Shown in pieces: positions 50,070 to 58,555 of a stretch of 64,000 bases of DNA (the first letter of the stretch is position 1; each line of letters starts with the position of its first letter). A program made the translations under genes and the position numbers. The notes below the pieces were generated by a model. The model was given only the letters and a program-made list of their open reading frames with translations, was not told the DNA's origin and ran no database searches. This DNA comes from SZUA-309 sp965232595. GTDB taxonomy: Bacteria > Pseudomonadota > Gammaproteobacteria > Pseudomonadales > Azotimanducaceae. The stretch covers positions 4,960,001-5,024,000 of the forward strand of contig OZ246983.1 in the NCBI GenBank assembly GCA_965232595.1. Direction: 5' to 3'.

Positions 50070-51878
50070 TTAGCTGAACTCTATACCGTCGAAGTCGCCT
50101 TTCTCCCGCCACTCTTTGATGTACTTGAAGTACGCGGTAGCGCCGGCCGGATATCCCACGTTCAGCTTCGCAGACTCCGGAATCTCCTGGCCCTCGTTGT
50201 TGTAGTAGCCGGGCGTGCAGTCCGGCGAGCCGATCATCCTGCCGGCGCTGTGGCTCAGCAGCTCGAGCCAGGCATCTTCCGCGTCCTTGCTGACCTCCAC
50301 CGTCTGGTAGCCACCATCAAGCGCATGCCTGACCATCATCGCGATGGTCATGCCGGACTCGACGATGTTGTGCGGAATGTTGGAAATCAGGTTGGCACCC
50401 TGGGTTGGCTGCACCCAGAAAGCGTTCGGAAAGCCATGAACGTTAATGCCGTGCTTGGTGCGCATGCCGTCGACCCAGTACTCCGATAGCGTGATGCCGT
50501 CGCGGCCAACAGTCTCGAAGCCGGCGCGGTGTGCCAGCTCTGTGCCCACCTCGAAGCCGGTGCCGTAGATGATGCAGTCCACCTCGTACTCCCGACCGCC
50601 TACGACCACGCCTTTCTCCGTAATCTTCTCGACGCCCTTGCCGTCTGTATCGAGCAGCACGGTTGCCGGCTCGTTGAAGGCATCCAGGTACTCGTCGTGG
50701 AAACAGGGGCGCTTACAGAGCTGCCGGTACCAGGCCTTGAGCTTGTAGGCCGTCTCCTTGTCCTCGACGACCGAGTCGATCCGATCACGGATCTCCTCCA
50801 TCTTCTCGAAGTCGGAGTCCTCGTAGGCTTCCAGCATCTTCAGCGGGTTGCCCTGGTCCTCCTTCGGCAGCTCGACGATCTTGGCCCGGATGCGTCGCGA
50901 AAGGTCGGTCCAGCCGTCCTGCACCAGATCCTCATCAGCTGCGCCGCCGGTCTGGTTCTCCGTGAAGTTTTCCATCCAGCGCTGCTGCCAGCCCGGTGTG
51001 GCCATCTCCTTGAACCAGTCCGGATCCGTTTTCACGTTGTCGCGCACGTCCACGGACGATGGCGTCCGCTGGCAGACGTAGAAGGTCTTGCAGGCGCTGG
51101 CCAGATGCGGGATGCACTGCACGGCGGTGGCACCGGTGCCGATCAGGGCAACACGCTTGTCCGCAAGCTTCTCGAGCGGCGCACCGGCTTCGTTGCCGCC
51201 GGTGTAGTCGTAGTCCCAGCGGCTGGTGTGGAAGGAATGACCTTTGAACGCCTCAATGCCCGGCACGCCCGGCAGCTTGGGAATGTGCAGCGGGCCGGTG
51301 CCCATACCGATGAACTGGGCGCTGAAGGCGTCGCCTCGATCGGTCTCGATGCGCCAGACTTTGGCGTCCTCGTCCCAGCGCAGCGTCTTCACCTGAGTGT
51401 GAAACAGGGCGTTGTCGTAGAGGTTGTACTGATTGCCGATCCGCTGGCAGTGCTCCAGGATTTCCGGCGCGTGCGCGTACTTTTCGGTCGGCATGTGGCC
51501 GGTCTCTTCCAGGAGCGGCATATAGATGAAGGACGCTGTGTCGCACATGGCGCCCGGATACCGGTTCCAGTACCAGGTGCCGCCGAAGTCACCGCCCTTC
51601 TCGATGATGCGCACATCCTTGACGCCCTGCTCCACCAGCCGGGCGCCGGTCACCAGACCGGCATATCCGCCGCCGATGAATGCCACCGTGACGTGATCGG
51701 TCTTGGGTTCGCGCTCCTTGAACTCGACGTAGGGATCGTCCAGGTAATGCGACAGCTGATTCTCAATCCGGATGTACTGAGCGTTGCCGTCGGAGCGGAG
51801 GCGCTTGTTCCGCTCCTCCATGTACTTTGCCTTCAACGCTTCTTTGTCGATGACCTTCTTTTCCACCGCTTTGTTCAT
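50070..51878 (-). CDS. Flavin-containing Baeyer-Villiger monooxygenase (long type)
   Basis: This is a 602-residue FAD/NADPH monooxygenase. An N-terminal extension of about 60 residues precedes the FAD motif GGGYAG (69-74). The BVMO fingerprint F-x-G-x3-H-x3-W-D is at 211-222 (FKGHSFHTSRWD), and the NADPH Rossmann motif GTGATA is at 247-252. Length and extension are like cyclododecanone/cyclopentadecanone and steroid BVMOs, unlike the 537-residue enzyme at 2400. It is divergent from PPK2. Bulky ketones (cyclic or steroidal) are the likely substrates, by analogy only. Confidence 0.93.
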   Translation of the reverse strand: MNKAVEKKVIDKEALKAKYMEERNKRLRSDGNAQYIRIENQLSHYLDDPYVEFKEREPKTDHVTVAFIGGGYAGLVTGARLVEQGVKDVRIIEKGGDFGGTWYWNRYPGAMCDTASFIYMPLLEETGHMPTEKYAHAPEILEHCQRIGNQYNLYDNALFHTQVKTLRWDEDAKVWRIETDRGDAFSAQFIGMGTGPLHIPKLPGVPGIEAFKGHSFHTSRWDYDYTGGNEAGAPLEKLADKRVALIGTGATAVQCIPHLASACKTFYVCQRTPSSVDVRDNVKTDPDWFKEMATPGWQQRWMENFTENQTGGAADEDLVQDGWTDLSRRIRAKIVELPKEDQGNPLKMLEAYEDSDFEKMEEIRDRIDSVVEDKETAYKLKAWYRQLCKRPCFHDEYLDAFNEPATVLLDTDGKGVEKITEKGVVVGGREYEVDCIIYGTGFEVGTELAHRAGFETVGRDGITLSEYWVDGMRTKHGINVHGFPNAFWVQPTQGANLISNIPHNIVESGMTIAMMVRHALDGGYQTVEVSKDAEDAWLELLSHSAGRMIGSPDCTPGYYNNEGQEIPESAKLNVGYPAGATAYFKYIKEWREKGDFDGIEFS

Positions 51879-52038
51879 GACACCCTCGGGGATTGAGTAA
51901 GTTGAGGCGCGACATGGTTTCGCAGCCTCGAAGTGAGGTCAAGCGAGCACCCGGCCGCCCATTATCAGCCGCCTACCACACTACCCGCCTGGACGAAGCC
52001 GGCCTTGATCCGCATCATTTCCAGAGAACCAAGTACGG

Positions 52039-52959
52039 ATGCGGCAGATGGATTCGAACGAAGAAGCGATGGACTGGCTCGAGGCGGAGCTCACCGACAG
52101 CCTGGATGAAGACTTCGAGCTGGAGCTGTCGGACCCACACATCTCGTCCGAGGTGAAGAAGATCTACAAGCAGGCCCGTTCGCCGGGCATGGATCGGCGC
52201 GAGTACTTCCGCTCGTTGCTGCTGCTGCAATCAGAGCTCATCAAGCTGCAGGAGTGGGTGGTGCACACGGGCGCAAAGATCGTGGTGATCTTCGAGGGCC
52301 GGGACGCAGCCGGCAAGGGCGGCGCGATCAAACGCATCACCCAGCGGCTGAACCCGCGGATCGTGCGAACGGTTGCCCTGCCCGCCCCCAGCGAGCGGGA
52401 GAAGAGCCAGTGGTATTTCCAGCGCTACGTGCCCCATCTGCCGGCAGCGGGTGAAATCGTTCTCTTCGACCGCTCCTGGTACAACCGCTCCGGCGTGGAG
52501 CGGGTGATGGGCTTCGCCACCCCGGAGCAGGTGGAGCAGTTTCTGAACGACACGCCGGAGTTCGAACGCATGCTGGTGCGCTCCGGCATCACGGTGCTGA
52601 AGTACTGGTTCTCGATCACCGACGAGGAGCAGCAGCTGCGCTTTCTGATGCGCATCTACGACCCGCTCAAGCAGTGGAAGCTGTCGCCCATGGACCTGGA
52701 GTCCCGGGTGCGCTGGGAGGAGTACACCAAGGCGAAGGAGATCACCTTCGCCCGCACCAACATCCCTGAAGCGCCCTGGTTCATCGTCGAGGGCAACGAC
52801 AAGAAGAAGGCGCGGCTGAACTGCATCGCCCATCTGCTCGACCAGATTCCTTACGAGGAAGTGGAGAGCGAGCACATCACGCTGCCGGATCGGGTGTTCA
52901 ACGAGGACTACGACCGGCAGACCCTGCCGAGCGATCTCTACGTGCCGGAGCGTTACTGA
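52039..52959 (+). CDS. ppk2: Polyphosphate kinase 2
   Basis: This 306-residue PPK2-family enzyme transfers phosphate between polyphosphate and nucleotides. Walker A is GRDAAGKGG at 87-95, Walker B is 'VLFDRSWYNRSGVERVMGF' with D144, and the lid Arg-rich helix 'KSQWYFQRYVPHLP' lies between. The N-terminus is acidic. ATG 52039 or the nearby in-frame ATG 52048 could be the start; neither has a good ribosome site. The 3' end overlaps the convergent TetR gene by 7 bases. It is a housekeeping-like gene amid catabolism and might regenerate NTP for acyl-CoA synthesis. Confidence 0.93.
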   Translation: MRQMDSNEEAMDWLEAELTDSLDEDFELELSDPHISSEVKKIYKQARSPGMDRREYFRSLLLLQSELIKLQEWVVHTGAKIVVIFEGRDAAGKGGAIKRITQRLNPRIVRTVALPAPSEREKSQWYFQRYVPHLPAAGEIVLFDRSWYNRSGVERVMGFATPEQVEQFLNDTPEFERMLVRSGITVLKYWFSITDEEQQLRFLMRIYDPLKQWKLSPMDLESRVRWEEYTKAKEITFARTNIPEAPWFIVEGNDKKKARLNCIAHLLDQIPYEEVESEHITLPDRVFNEDYDRQTLPSDLYVPERY

Positions 52960-53654
52960 GGTGTCGGGCGGCCGGCGATCCGATCGGCGATCGGGCAGAC
53001 CAGCTCGATGATCTCCTCGATGAAGGCTTCCCGGTCCTCGAAATTCAGCTGAGACTCCAGCACGCCCTGCCGGTTGATCATGGCGACGCCGAACGGGACG
53101 GCGTTGGTGAATATGGCCAGCACGTTCAGATCCACGTCCGGGTGACGGCCCGCGGCCTGCGTGGCAACCACCACCTCACGAACCGCGGCGCTGAATTCAT
53201 CCGTGGCATTGATCAGCTCGGCATCCGCGTAGCGCTCCACGTCCGGGTGGGTGATGGCGCGAAAGCTGGACGGGTTCTCGAACGCCCAGCGGAGAAATCC
53301 CCGCCCCATATAGTTGAGCTGCACCCAGGGATCGTCTCCCGCCGACTCGGCCGCTGACAGGGTGGCCTCCCGCAAAGCCATGTAGCCTTCAGTTGCCAGC
53401 GCGGCGAGCAGATCGCCCTTGGTTTTGAAGTGCCGGTTCGGCGCGCCGTGGGACACGCCCAGATCACGGGCCAGCCCCCGCAACGTCAGCGCTTCAATCC
53501 CTTCGCTGTCGATCACCTCCGCTGCCCGGCGGATCAGAGCCTGGCGCAGATCGCCGTGATGGTAGCTGCGCTTGGCGTCGCCGCTCGGGTTCTCGCTGAC
53601 AATGGCGTTGATGGCCGGACTCCTCTGCTGCTCGGCGATGACCAATGTTGACAA
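52953..53654 (-). CDS. TetR/AcrR-family transcriptional regulator (WHG-type C-terminus)
   Basis: This is a 233-residue regulator. 'SYHHGDLRQALIRRAAEVIDSEG' leads to the HTH 'LTLRGLARDLGVSHGAPNRHFKTKGDLLAAL' near 57-87, the arrangement of TetR_C_33/WHG regulators. The start is TTG 53654 (or TTG 53645), as no ATG or GTG lies in that part. The divergent desaturase-Rieske module starts after an operator-like inverted repeat at 53685-53705, so it most likely represses that module and itself. The 3' end overlaps PPK2. Confidence 0.86.
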   Translation of the reverse strand: MSTLVIAEQQRSPAINAIVSENPSGDAKRSYHHGDLRQALIRRAAEVIDSEGIEALTLRGLARDLGVSHGAPNRHFKTKGDLLAALATEGYMALREATLSAAESAGDDPWVQLNYMGRGFLRWAFENPSSFRAITHPDVERYADAELINATDEFSAAVREVVVATQAAGRHPDVDLNVLAIFTNAVPFGVAMINRQGVLESQLNFEDREAFIEEIIELVCPIADRIAGRPTPQ

Positions 53655-53676
53655 AGTCTACATCCAGATCTACTCT
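53648..53676 (+). promoter_or_regulatory. Candidate sigma-70 promoter of the desaturase-Rieske operon
   Basis: TTGACA at 53648-53653 is a perfect -35. Seventeen bases later TACTCT (53671-53676) is a weak -10. Transcription would start just before or within the inverted repeat at 53685-53705, a good place for repression. The -35 box overlaps the first codons of the divergent TetR gene. Confidence 0.4.
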
Positions 53677-53684
53677 AGCGCCTC

Positions 53685-53705
53685 AATGTAGATCCTGTCT
53701 ACATT
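53685..53705. promoter_or_regulatory. Inverted repeat AATGTAGA-N5-TCTACATT, TetR operator candidate
   Basis: Perfect 8-base arms around TCCTG lie 34 bases before the small membrane protein's ATG and 30 bases from the TetR start. A further TCTACAT half-site lies at 53657-53663. The position between a TetR gene and its divergent neighbours makes it the obvious binding site. Confidence 0.75.
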
Positions 53706-53738
53706 TTTCTAAGCGCATTCTGGGAGACGAAGGAATCC

Positions 53739-53954
53739 ATGGAAGCCACACTCAGCCGCTGGATCGGTGCGGCCATCGAACACTCGCAGAACTGGGGCAT
53801 GCTCTGGTTCGGCCTGATTTTCTGGGGTAGCGTCATCAACGCCATCGCCCTGCAGCTGCTGCCGGCAGCAGATCCGGTGCTCATCGCCTGGGCCGCCTAT
53901 GCCACCGGGCTCGCCAGCGGCGCGTTCGCCAAGGCGCGGGGAGGTTGGCTGTGA
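53739..53954 (+). CDS. Small membrane protein, first gene of desaturase module
   Basis: This 71-residue protein has two hydrophobic segments (about 19-40 'MLWFGLIFWGSVINAIALQLL' and 45-62). There is no recognised domain. The desaturase gene overlaps its stop (GTGA), so it is translated in step with it. It may be a small subunit or stabiliser of the membrane desaturase, or the translated leader of the operon. Family unknown. Confidence 0.7.
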   Translation: MEATLSRWIGAAIEHSQNWGMLWFGLIFWGSVINAIALQLLPAADPVLIAWAAYATGLASGAFAKARGGWL

Positions 53955-54904
53955 GCGCCGTACCCGAGCAGGCTGAGGCACTGAACGAGGTGAGCCCGGC
54001 GGCGACCGAAGGGCCAGATCTTTCCATCGAAGCAGAACGTGAAGTGGCCCGTCAGTTCATGGGTCGCATCCAGTGGGAGTCCATCGTGATTGGCCTTGGC
54101 CAGTTCGTCGTCTGGCTGGCAACCTGGGGCCTCGTGCTCGCAGGTTCCCTGCCCCTCTGGGCCGGATTCGTCATCGTCACTATCAGCACGGCTTTCGCTT
54201 ACCTGCCTTCCCACGAAGGTCAGCACGGCAACATCTCCGGACGGCAGAAGAAATGGAAGTGGCTCGATTCCTTCGTTGGCCACATCACGGTAATCCCGCT
54301 GGCGCAATCTCACGAGGTCCTGCGGGTGACCCACATGAAGCACCACGCCTACACGAACGATCCGGAGCTGGACGTGGACTACGGGACCAGCGGTGAGCAC
54401 TGGTGGAACGCTGCAATCAACGTGCATCGAGGCTTCTACACCAGCGGAGATCAACGGGACGCCGTTTCCATTCACGCGGAGCGGGACCCTGCGTTCCTGG
54501 CTGGCCTGCAGCGCGGCATCCCCGTGCTCAAGGGTCTGAAGCTGGTGCAGCTGGTGATGGCCTTCTTCTTTCCGCTGGAGACGCTGTTTCTCTGGTGGCT
54601 GCCGTCGAAGATCGCTTTCTCCTACCTGGCGGTGTACTTCTCCTGGCTGCCCCACTACCCGATGAAGGATACGGGCCGCTACCGGGACACCCGGTTCTGG
54701 CAGATCCGCCTGCCCCGCTACTTCAGCCAGTCCATGCAGACCCACATCATTCACCACATGTATCCGGGCATTCCGCACTGGGATGAGCCGAAGGCGATGG
54801 AGGCCCTGAAGCCCTTCATGGTGGCGCGGGGTGTGCCGGGTGCTGAGGACATCCCGGAGAACGTGCAATTCAACCCGCTGATGGCATCGAGCAAAGCAGC
54901 CTGA
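53951..54904 (+). CDS. Membrane fatty acid desaturase/hydroxylase family protein
   Basis: This is a 317-residue integral-membrane di-iron enzyme. The three His boxes are H88-E-G-Q-H92, H128-M-K-H131-H132 and H265-I-I-H268-H269, separated by hydrophobic segments as in AlkB/desaturase proteins. The start is GTG 53951, which overlaps the preceding stop and follows GGGGAGG. It could desaturate or hydroxylate a lipid or terpenoid. The Rieske oxygenase follows after 28 bases. No rubredoxin or ferredoxin gene is nearby to supply electrons. Confidence 0.92.
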   Translation: MSAVPEQAEALNEVSPAATEGPDLSIEAEREVARQFMGRIQWESIVIGLGQFVVWLATWGLVLAGSLPLWAGFVIVTISTAFAYLPSHEGQHGNISGRQKKWKWLDSFVGHITVIPLAQSHEVLRVTHMKHHAYTNDPELDVDYGTSGEHWWNAAINVHRGFYTSGDQRDAVSIHAERDPAFLAGLQRGIPVLKGLKLVQLVMAFFFPLETLFLWWLPSKIAFSYLAVYFSWLPHYPMKDTGRYRDTRFWQIRLPRYFSQSMQTHIIHHMYPGIPHWDEPKAMEALKPFMVARGVPGAEDIPENVQFNPLMASSKAA

Positions 54905-54932
54905 AACTCTGAGACAAGGAAGGAGAGAGAGG

Positions 54933-56174
54933 ATGAAGCAGGAAACGGAAGTAAAGATCCTGAAAGAGCTGCTTCGCCAGCTCGACGAAGGTGTGAACGT
55001 GGACGCCGGCGTGCGCTACAGGGCGCCGACCGATTCCTACGTGAGCCCGGAGATGGCTGACAAGGAATGGGCGAGCTTTTTTCAGGGTCACCCGCAGCTG
55101 ATCGGCCTGACGGGCGATATCCCGAAGCCCGGTAACTTCTTTACCACCGACGACTTCGGCACCCCGATCCTCGCCACCCGGGACGACGACGGCAGGTTCC
55201 GCGCCTTCGTGAACGCCTGCCGGCATCGTGGCGTCCGAGTGGCCAACGACGAGCGCGGCGAAAGCCGACGCTTCATGTGCCCTTTCCACAACTGGACCTA
55301 CGCCAACGATGGCGCCCTGGTCGGCGTGCCGCGGGAGAGAGACTTCGGTGACGTGGACAAGTCCTGTAACGGCCTGATCGAGCTGCCGGCTCAGGAGCAC
55401 AACGGCATGCTCTGGGTGCACGCTCAGCCGGACGGGGAGCTGGATGCGGCCGCGCTGCTCGGCGATCTGAACGACGAGCTGGCCAACTGGAACCCGGGCA
55501 ATTACGTCTACATGGGCGAGACGGTGATCGAGCGGGACCTGAACTGGAAACTCGCCAACGATACCTTTGGCGAGACCTATCACTTCCAGCGCCTGCACAA
55601 GGACACCCTCGGTCAGCTCTTCTACGGCGACGCCCTCTCTTACGAAACCTTCGACCGTAACCACCGCTTCGTTTTCGCTTCCCGCGGCATCGATGCGCTG
55701 CGCGAGCTGCCGGAGTCGGAGTGGACCACGGAAGGCACCGCCAACGTCCTCTACTTCCTGTTCCCGAACATTCAGTTCAACGTTGGCCAGGACTCGATCC
55801 TGGTCATCAAGATCTACCCGAAGAAAGGCAAGCCGGGCAGCTCGCTGACCCGGATCGGCTACTACTACACACCGGAAGCCGTAGCTGCCATGGAGGCGGC
55901 GAAGCAAACGGGCGAGAAGATGATCACGGCCGATACCGTCTACGAGTTCGATGAGCGCAACGAAGCGCTCGCTTTCAGCCTGGAAGCCTCGAAGGAGGTG
56001 TTCGACAGCACCATCGAACAGGAGGACTACCTGATGGGCGAAACAACCCAGCAGGCTGCCGAGAACGGCGTGCTCAAACACCTCATCTTCGGCCGCAACG
56101 AGCCGGCCCTGCACCACTACCACAACACCTTCCGGGAAGCGCTGAACCTGCCGCCACTGGAAAAGGTGGACTGA
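54933..56174 (+). CDS. Rieske non-heme iron oxygenase, alpha subunit
   Basis: This is a 413-residue ring-hydroxylating oxygenase. The Rieske ligands are C96-x-H98 and C116-x2-H119. The mononuclear iron site has H217 and H222 in 'NDTFGETYHFQRLHKDTLG'. No beta subunit follows; the HCCA-isomerase-like gene starts 2 bases after its stop. AAGGAGAGAG precedes the ATG. Placed after a membrane desaturase and before an isomerase, it forms an unusual three-enzyme module under a TetR gene. Substrate unknown. Confidence 0.93.
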   Translation: MKQETEVKILKELLRQLDEGVNVDAGVRYRAPTDSYVSPEMADKEWASFFQGHPQLIGLTGDIPKPGNFFTTDDFGTPILATRDDDGRFRAFVNACRHRGVRVANDERGESRRFMCPFHNWTYANDGALVGVPRERDFGDVDKSCNGLIELPAQEHNGMLWVHAQPDGELDAAALLGDLNDELANWNPGNYVYMGETVIERDLNWKLANDTFGETYHFQRLHKDTLGQLFYGDALSYETFDRNHRFVFASRGIDALRELPESEWTTEGTANVLYFLFPNIQFNVGQDSILVIKIYPKKGKPGSSLTRIGYYYTPEAVAAMEAAKQTGEKMITADTVYEFDERNEALAFSLEASKEVFDSTIEQEDYLMGETTQQAAENGVLKHLIFGRNEPALHHYHNTFREALNLPPLEKVD

Positions 56175-56176
56175 CC

Positions 56177-56830
56177 GTGTCCACGGAGATCGATTTCTAC
56201 TGGGACATCGGCAGCACCAACACCTACTTCGCGCTGCACCTGATCCGGCCGATCGCGGCACATCACGGTGCAATCATCCGCTACCAGCCCTTCAACCTGG
56301 GCTACGTATTCCGCCAGCACAACTACCAGCTGATGGAAGAGCCCCGGGCCAAGCTCAGCAACCGTCGCCGCGATCTGCAGCGCTGGGCCGCACGGCACGA
56401 CCTGCCGTTCCGGATGCCCGAGCAGTTCCCGATCAAGACCAGCCGTGCTTTGCGCGGCTCTCTGGTGGCGCGCCAGCACGGGTTGGAGGAGGCTTATCTC
56501 GACGCCATCTTCAGCGCCTACTGGGAACAGAACGATCCGTCGATCGCCGAGTACGCCGGCCTCACCCGCATCGCCGGCGAGATCGGTCTGAATGCGGGCA
56601 CCTTCGAGGCCGAGTGCGAGAGCGAGGCGATCCGCTCAGGACTGGCCGAGGTGACCGGGAAGGCCATGGCGAACGGTGTGTTCGGCGCCCCGACCTTCGT
56701 GATCAACGGCGAGATCTACTGGGGCAAGGATCGGTTCGAGTTCATCGACGACCACCTGGCAGGCAACCCGGCACTGCCACCTGGCCGCGACAAGGCGGAC
56801 GAAGCCTTCGCTGATCGGGTACGCAGCTGA
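56177..56830 (+). CDS. 2-Hydroxychromene-2-carboxylate isomerase/DsbA-like protein
   Basis: This 217-residue thioredoxin-fold protein of the kappa-GST/HCCA isomerase type has 'FYWDIGSTNTYFALHLI' at the N-terminus (the Ser-containing active loop; true DsbA Cys are absent), the long helical insert, and 'GVFGAPTFVINGEIYWGKDRFEFIDDHL' with the cis-Pro loop. HCCA isomerases act in naphthalene and other polyaromatic pathways with glutathione. The start is GTG 56177, 2 bases after the Rieske stop. Together with a Rieske oxygenase this suggests an aromatic or fused-ring substrate. Confidence 0.89.
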   Translation: MSTEIDFYWDIGSTNTYFALHLIRPIAAHHGAIIRYQPFNLGYVFRQHNYQLMEEPRAKLSNRRRDLQRWAARHDLPFRMPEQFPIKTSRALRGSLVARQHGLEEAYLDAIFSAYWEQNDPSIAEYAGLTRIAGEIGLNAGTFEAECESEAIRSGLAEVTGKAMANGVFGAPTFVINGEIYWGKDRFEFIDDHLAGNPALPPGRDKADEAFADRVRS

Positions 56831-56843
56831 GCCGCATGGCTCC

Positions 56844-57443
56844 CTACGCCTGCGGGTTGAACTGAGCGCGCACTAGAGCGCGCATCGCCTCCGGATAAGC
56901 CTGCTTCATGGCTTTGAAGTGGCGCTTGCCGTACATGTTCGACAGCGTCGGCTCTGAGATCACCAGGTAGTTCACCGCGCCCAGGAACTGATAGACCGAC
57001 GCCAGCGCTTGTGCATCGCTGAAGTGGGCCGTGGCAGGGTTGGCCTTGACCAGCGTGATGAGCCGGTCGAGATAGGGTTTCAGGTACCAGACACCTGCCG
57101 ACTCCGCACGGCGCCGGTTATCCAAGAGCTCACGCATCAGAATCCGGGTGCTGTCCAATCCCTCCAGCCGCCCGGCCACCCTCTCAACCAGCAGCGTTTC
57201 CAGCGTCTGGTAGGGGTCGTCATCGCTGGCATCCAGATCATCGAGCCCTTCCAGGAGCTCGCTCGATATCTGCTCGAGCACCAGGCCGTACAGCTTCTCC
57301 TTGCTGCCGAAGTGGTGCAGCAGCGCCTGCTTGGTCAGCTCCATCTCCTCTGCAATCGAAGCGATGCTGGTGCCATCAAAGCCGCGCTCTGCGAAGTGAC
57401 GCCGGGCGGTGGCGATGAAGCGGGATTTTGTGTCTGTGCTCAT
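56844..57443 (-). CDS. TetR/AcrR-family transcriptional regulator
   Basis: This is a 199-residue regulator. The HTH 'SIASIAEEMELTKQALLHHFGSKEKLY' lies around 24-50, with a helical C-terminal ligand domain ending 'PEAMRALVRAQFNPQA'. ATG 57443 is chosen because the family N-terminus begins there. It is divergent from the crotonase-PhyH operon. Two near-identical palindromes at 57491-57510 and 57525-57542 lie in the gap and are the likely operators. Its own repression and control of the five-enzyme operon are expected. Confidence 0.87.
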   Translation of the reverse strand: MSTDTKSRFIATARRHFAERGFDGTSIASIAEEMELTKQALLHHFGSKEKLYGLVLEQISSELLEGLDDLDASDDDPYQTLETLLVERVAGRLEGLDSTRILMRELLDNRRRAESAGVWYLKPYLDRLITLVKANPATAHFSDAQALASVYQFLGAVNYLVISEPTLSNMYGKRHFKAMKQAYPEAMRALVRAQFNPQA

Positions 57444-57490
57444 GGGCTCTTCGGCTCCGCGTACCCGGTGATGGTACCGAAGCGCTTGAT

Positions 57491-57510
57491 TACTTACCAC
57501 TTGGTAAGTA
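57491..57510. promoter_or_regulatory. Operator palindrome 1: TACTTACC-N4-GGTAAGTA
   Basis: Perfect 8-base arms around ACTT lie in the 152-base divergent gap between TetR (57443) and the crotonase (57596). The inner 7-base arms recur in the site at 57525-57542, whose centre is 33 bases away (about three helical turns), so two dimers could bind on one DNA face. Confidence 0.82.
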
Positions 57511-57524
57511 TGCTTCTGACATCC

Positions 57525-57542
57525 ACTTACCAATCGGTAAGT
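57525..57542. promoter_or_regulatory. Operator palindrome 2: ACTTACC-N4-GGTAAGT
   Basis: This is a perfect 7-base inverted repeat around AATC, the same arms as the site at 57491-57510. It lies 54 bases before the crotonase ATG, where it would cover or flank the promoter. Confidence 0.82.
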
Positions 57543-57595
57543 CGCATCAGACAGTCAATAGTTGATCAGCCAGGCAGCAGCCCAGGAGACCGCAC

Positions 57596-58480
57596 ATGAA
57601 CGAAGTGCTTTACGAGAAGAACGACCGGATCGCGACGATTTCCCTGAACCGACCGGACAAGTACAACACCCTGCGCACGGAGGTCATTCGCGGCCTCAGT
57701 CAGCACCTCGAGGAAGCCAATCGGGATCCTGACGTGCGGGTCATCATCCTCGAAGGCAAAGGTGACGCGTTCTGCGGCGGCTTCGACTTCTCAGGCGGGC
57801 TCGAGCACTACGGCAACATCAGAGAGCAGGACTACGATCCAGGCATGGACGTGCTCGGCGTCACCGATCAGTACTCGAGCTACATCAACACCTTCATGGG
57901 CCTCTGGCGCGGCGGCAAACCCACCATCTCGAAAGTGCACGGCTACTGCGTGGGTGGCGGCTCTGAGCTCGCGCTCTGCGCCGATCTGGTGATCGCCTCC
58001 GACTGCGCCCGCTTCGGCACGCCCTACTCCCGGGTCTGGGGCTGCCACCTGACCGGCATGTGGGTGTACCGGCTGGGGCTGGCGAAGGCCAAGTACTACG
58101 CCCTGACCGGGGAGTGGATCAGCGGCAAAGAAGCGGTCGAGGCCGAGCTCATCAATTTTTCGTACCCGCTGGAGGATCTGGATCGTGAGGTGCAGGTCCT
58201 GGCCGAGAAGATGGCTCAGATCCCCCTGACTCAGCTGATCTCCATGAAGCTGATCGTCAATCAGACCTACGACAACATGGGCCTGCAGAGCACCCAGACC
58301 TTAGGTCCGATCCTCGACGGCATCATGCGCAACACGCCGGAAGGTCGTCAGTTCGTGCGCACGGCGGCCTCCGATGGGGTGCGTGGCGCCATCGAGCAGC
58401 GGGATGGTCCTTTCGGCGACTACAGCCAGGGCGCGCCGGAAGATCAGCCGCGGCGGCGCAGCGAGTTGAACCTGCCCTGA
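57596..58480 (+). CDS. Enoyl-CoA hydratase/isomerase (crotonase) family protein
   Basis: This is a 294-residue crotonase. The oxyanion strands are 'GDAFCGGFDFSGG' and 'VHGYCVGGGSELALCADLVIAS'; here the first hydratase Glu is kept (GGGSE) but the second is replaced ('FGTPYSRVWG'). An extra C-terminal tail (about residues 262-294: acid, Arg and Pro rich) is unusual. It is the first gene behind the tandem palindromes. Related 'crotonases' of this branch with one Glu catalyse isomerisation, dehalogenation or hydrolysis; which one applies here cannot be told. Confidence 0.86.
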   Translation: MNEVLYEKNDRIATISLNRPDKYNTLRTEVIRGLSQHLEEANRDPDVRVIILEGKGDAFCGGFDFSGGLEHYGNIREQDYDPGMDVLGVTDQYSSYINTFMGLWRGGKPTISKVHGYCVGGGSELALCADLVIASDCARFGTPYSRVWGCHLTGMWVYRLGLAKAKYYALTGEWISGKEAVEAELINFSYPLEDLDREVQVLAEKMAQIPLTQLISMKLIVNQTYDNMGLQSTQTLGPILDGIMRNTPEGRQFVRTAASDGVRGAIEQRDGPFGDYSQGAPEDQPRRRSELNLP

Positions 58481-58555
58481 ATTGGCGTTGATTTCAGAGG
58501 GCAAAGTGCTTTCCATAGGTGAACCGGCTGATTGCTGACTCATCGCTGACTACCT

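Noticed and set aside
50529..51896. 455-codon plus-strand open frame
   Set aside because: Antisense to the long BVMO; no domain and no ribosome site.
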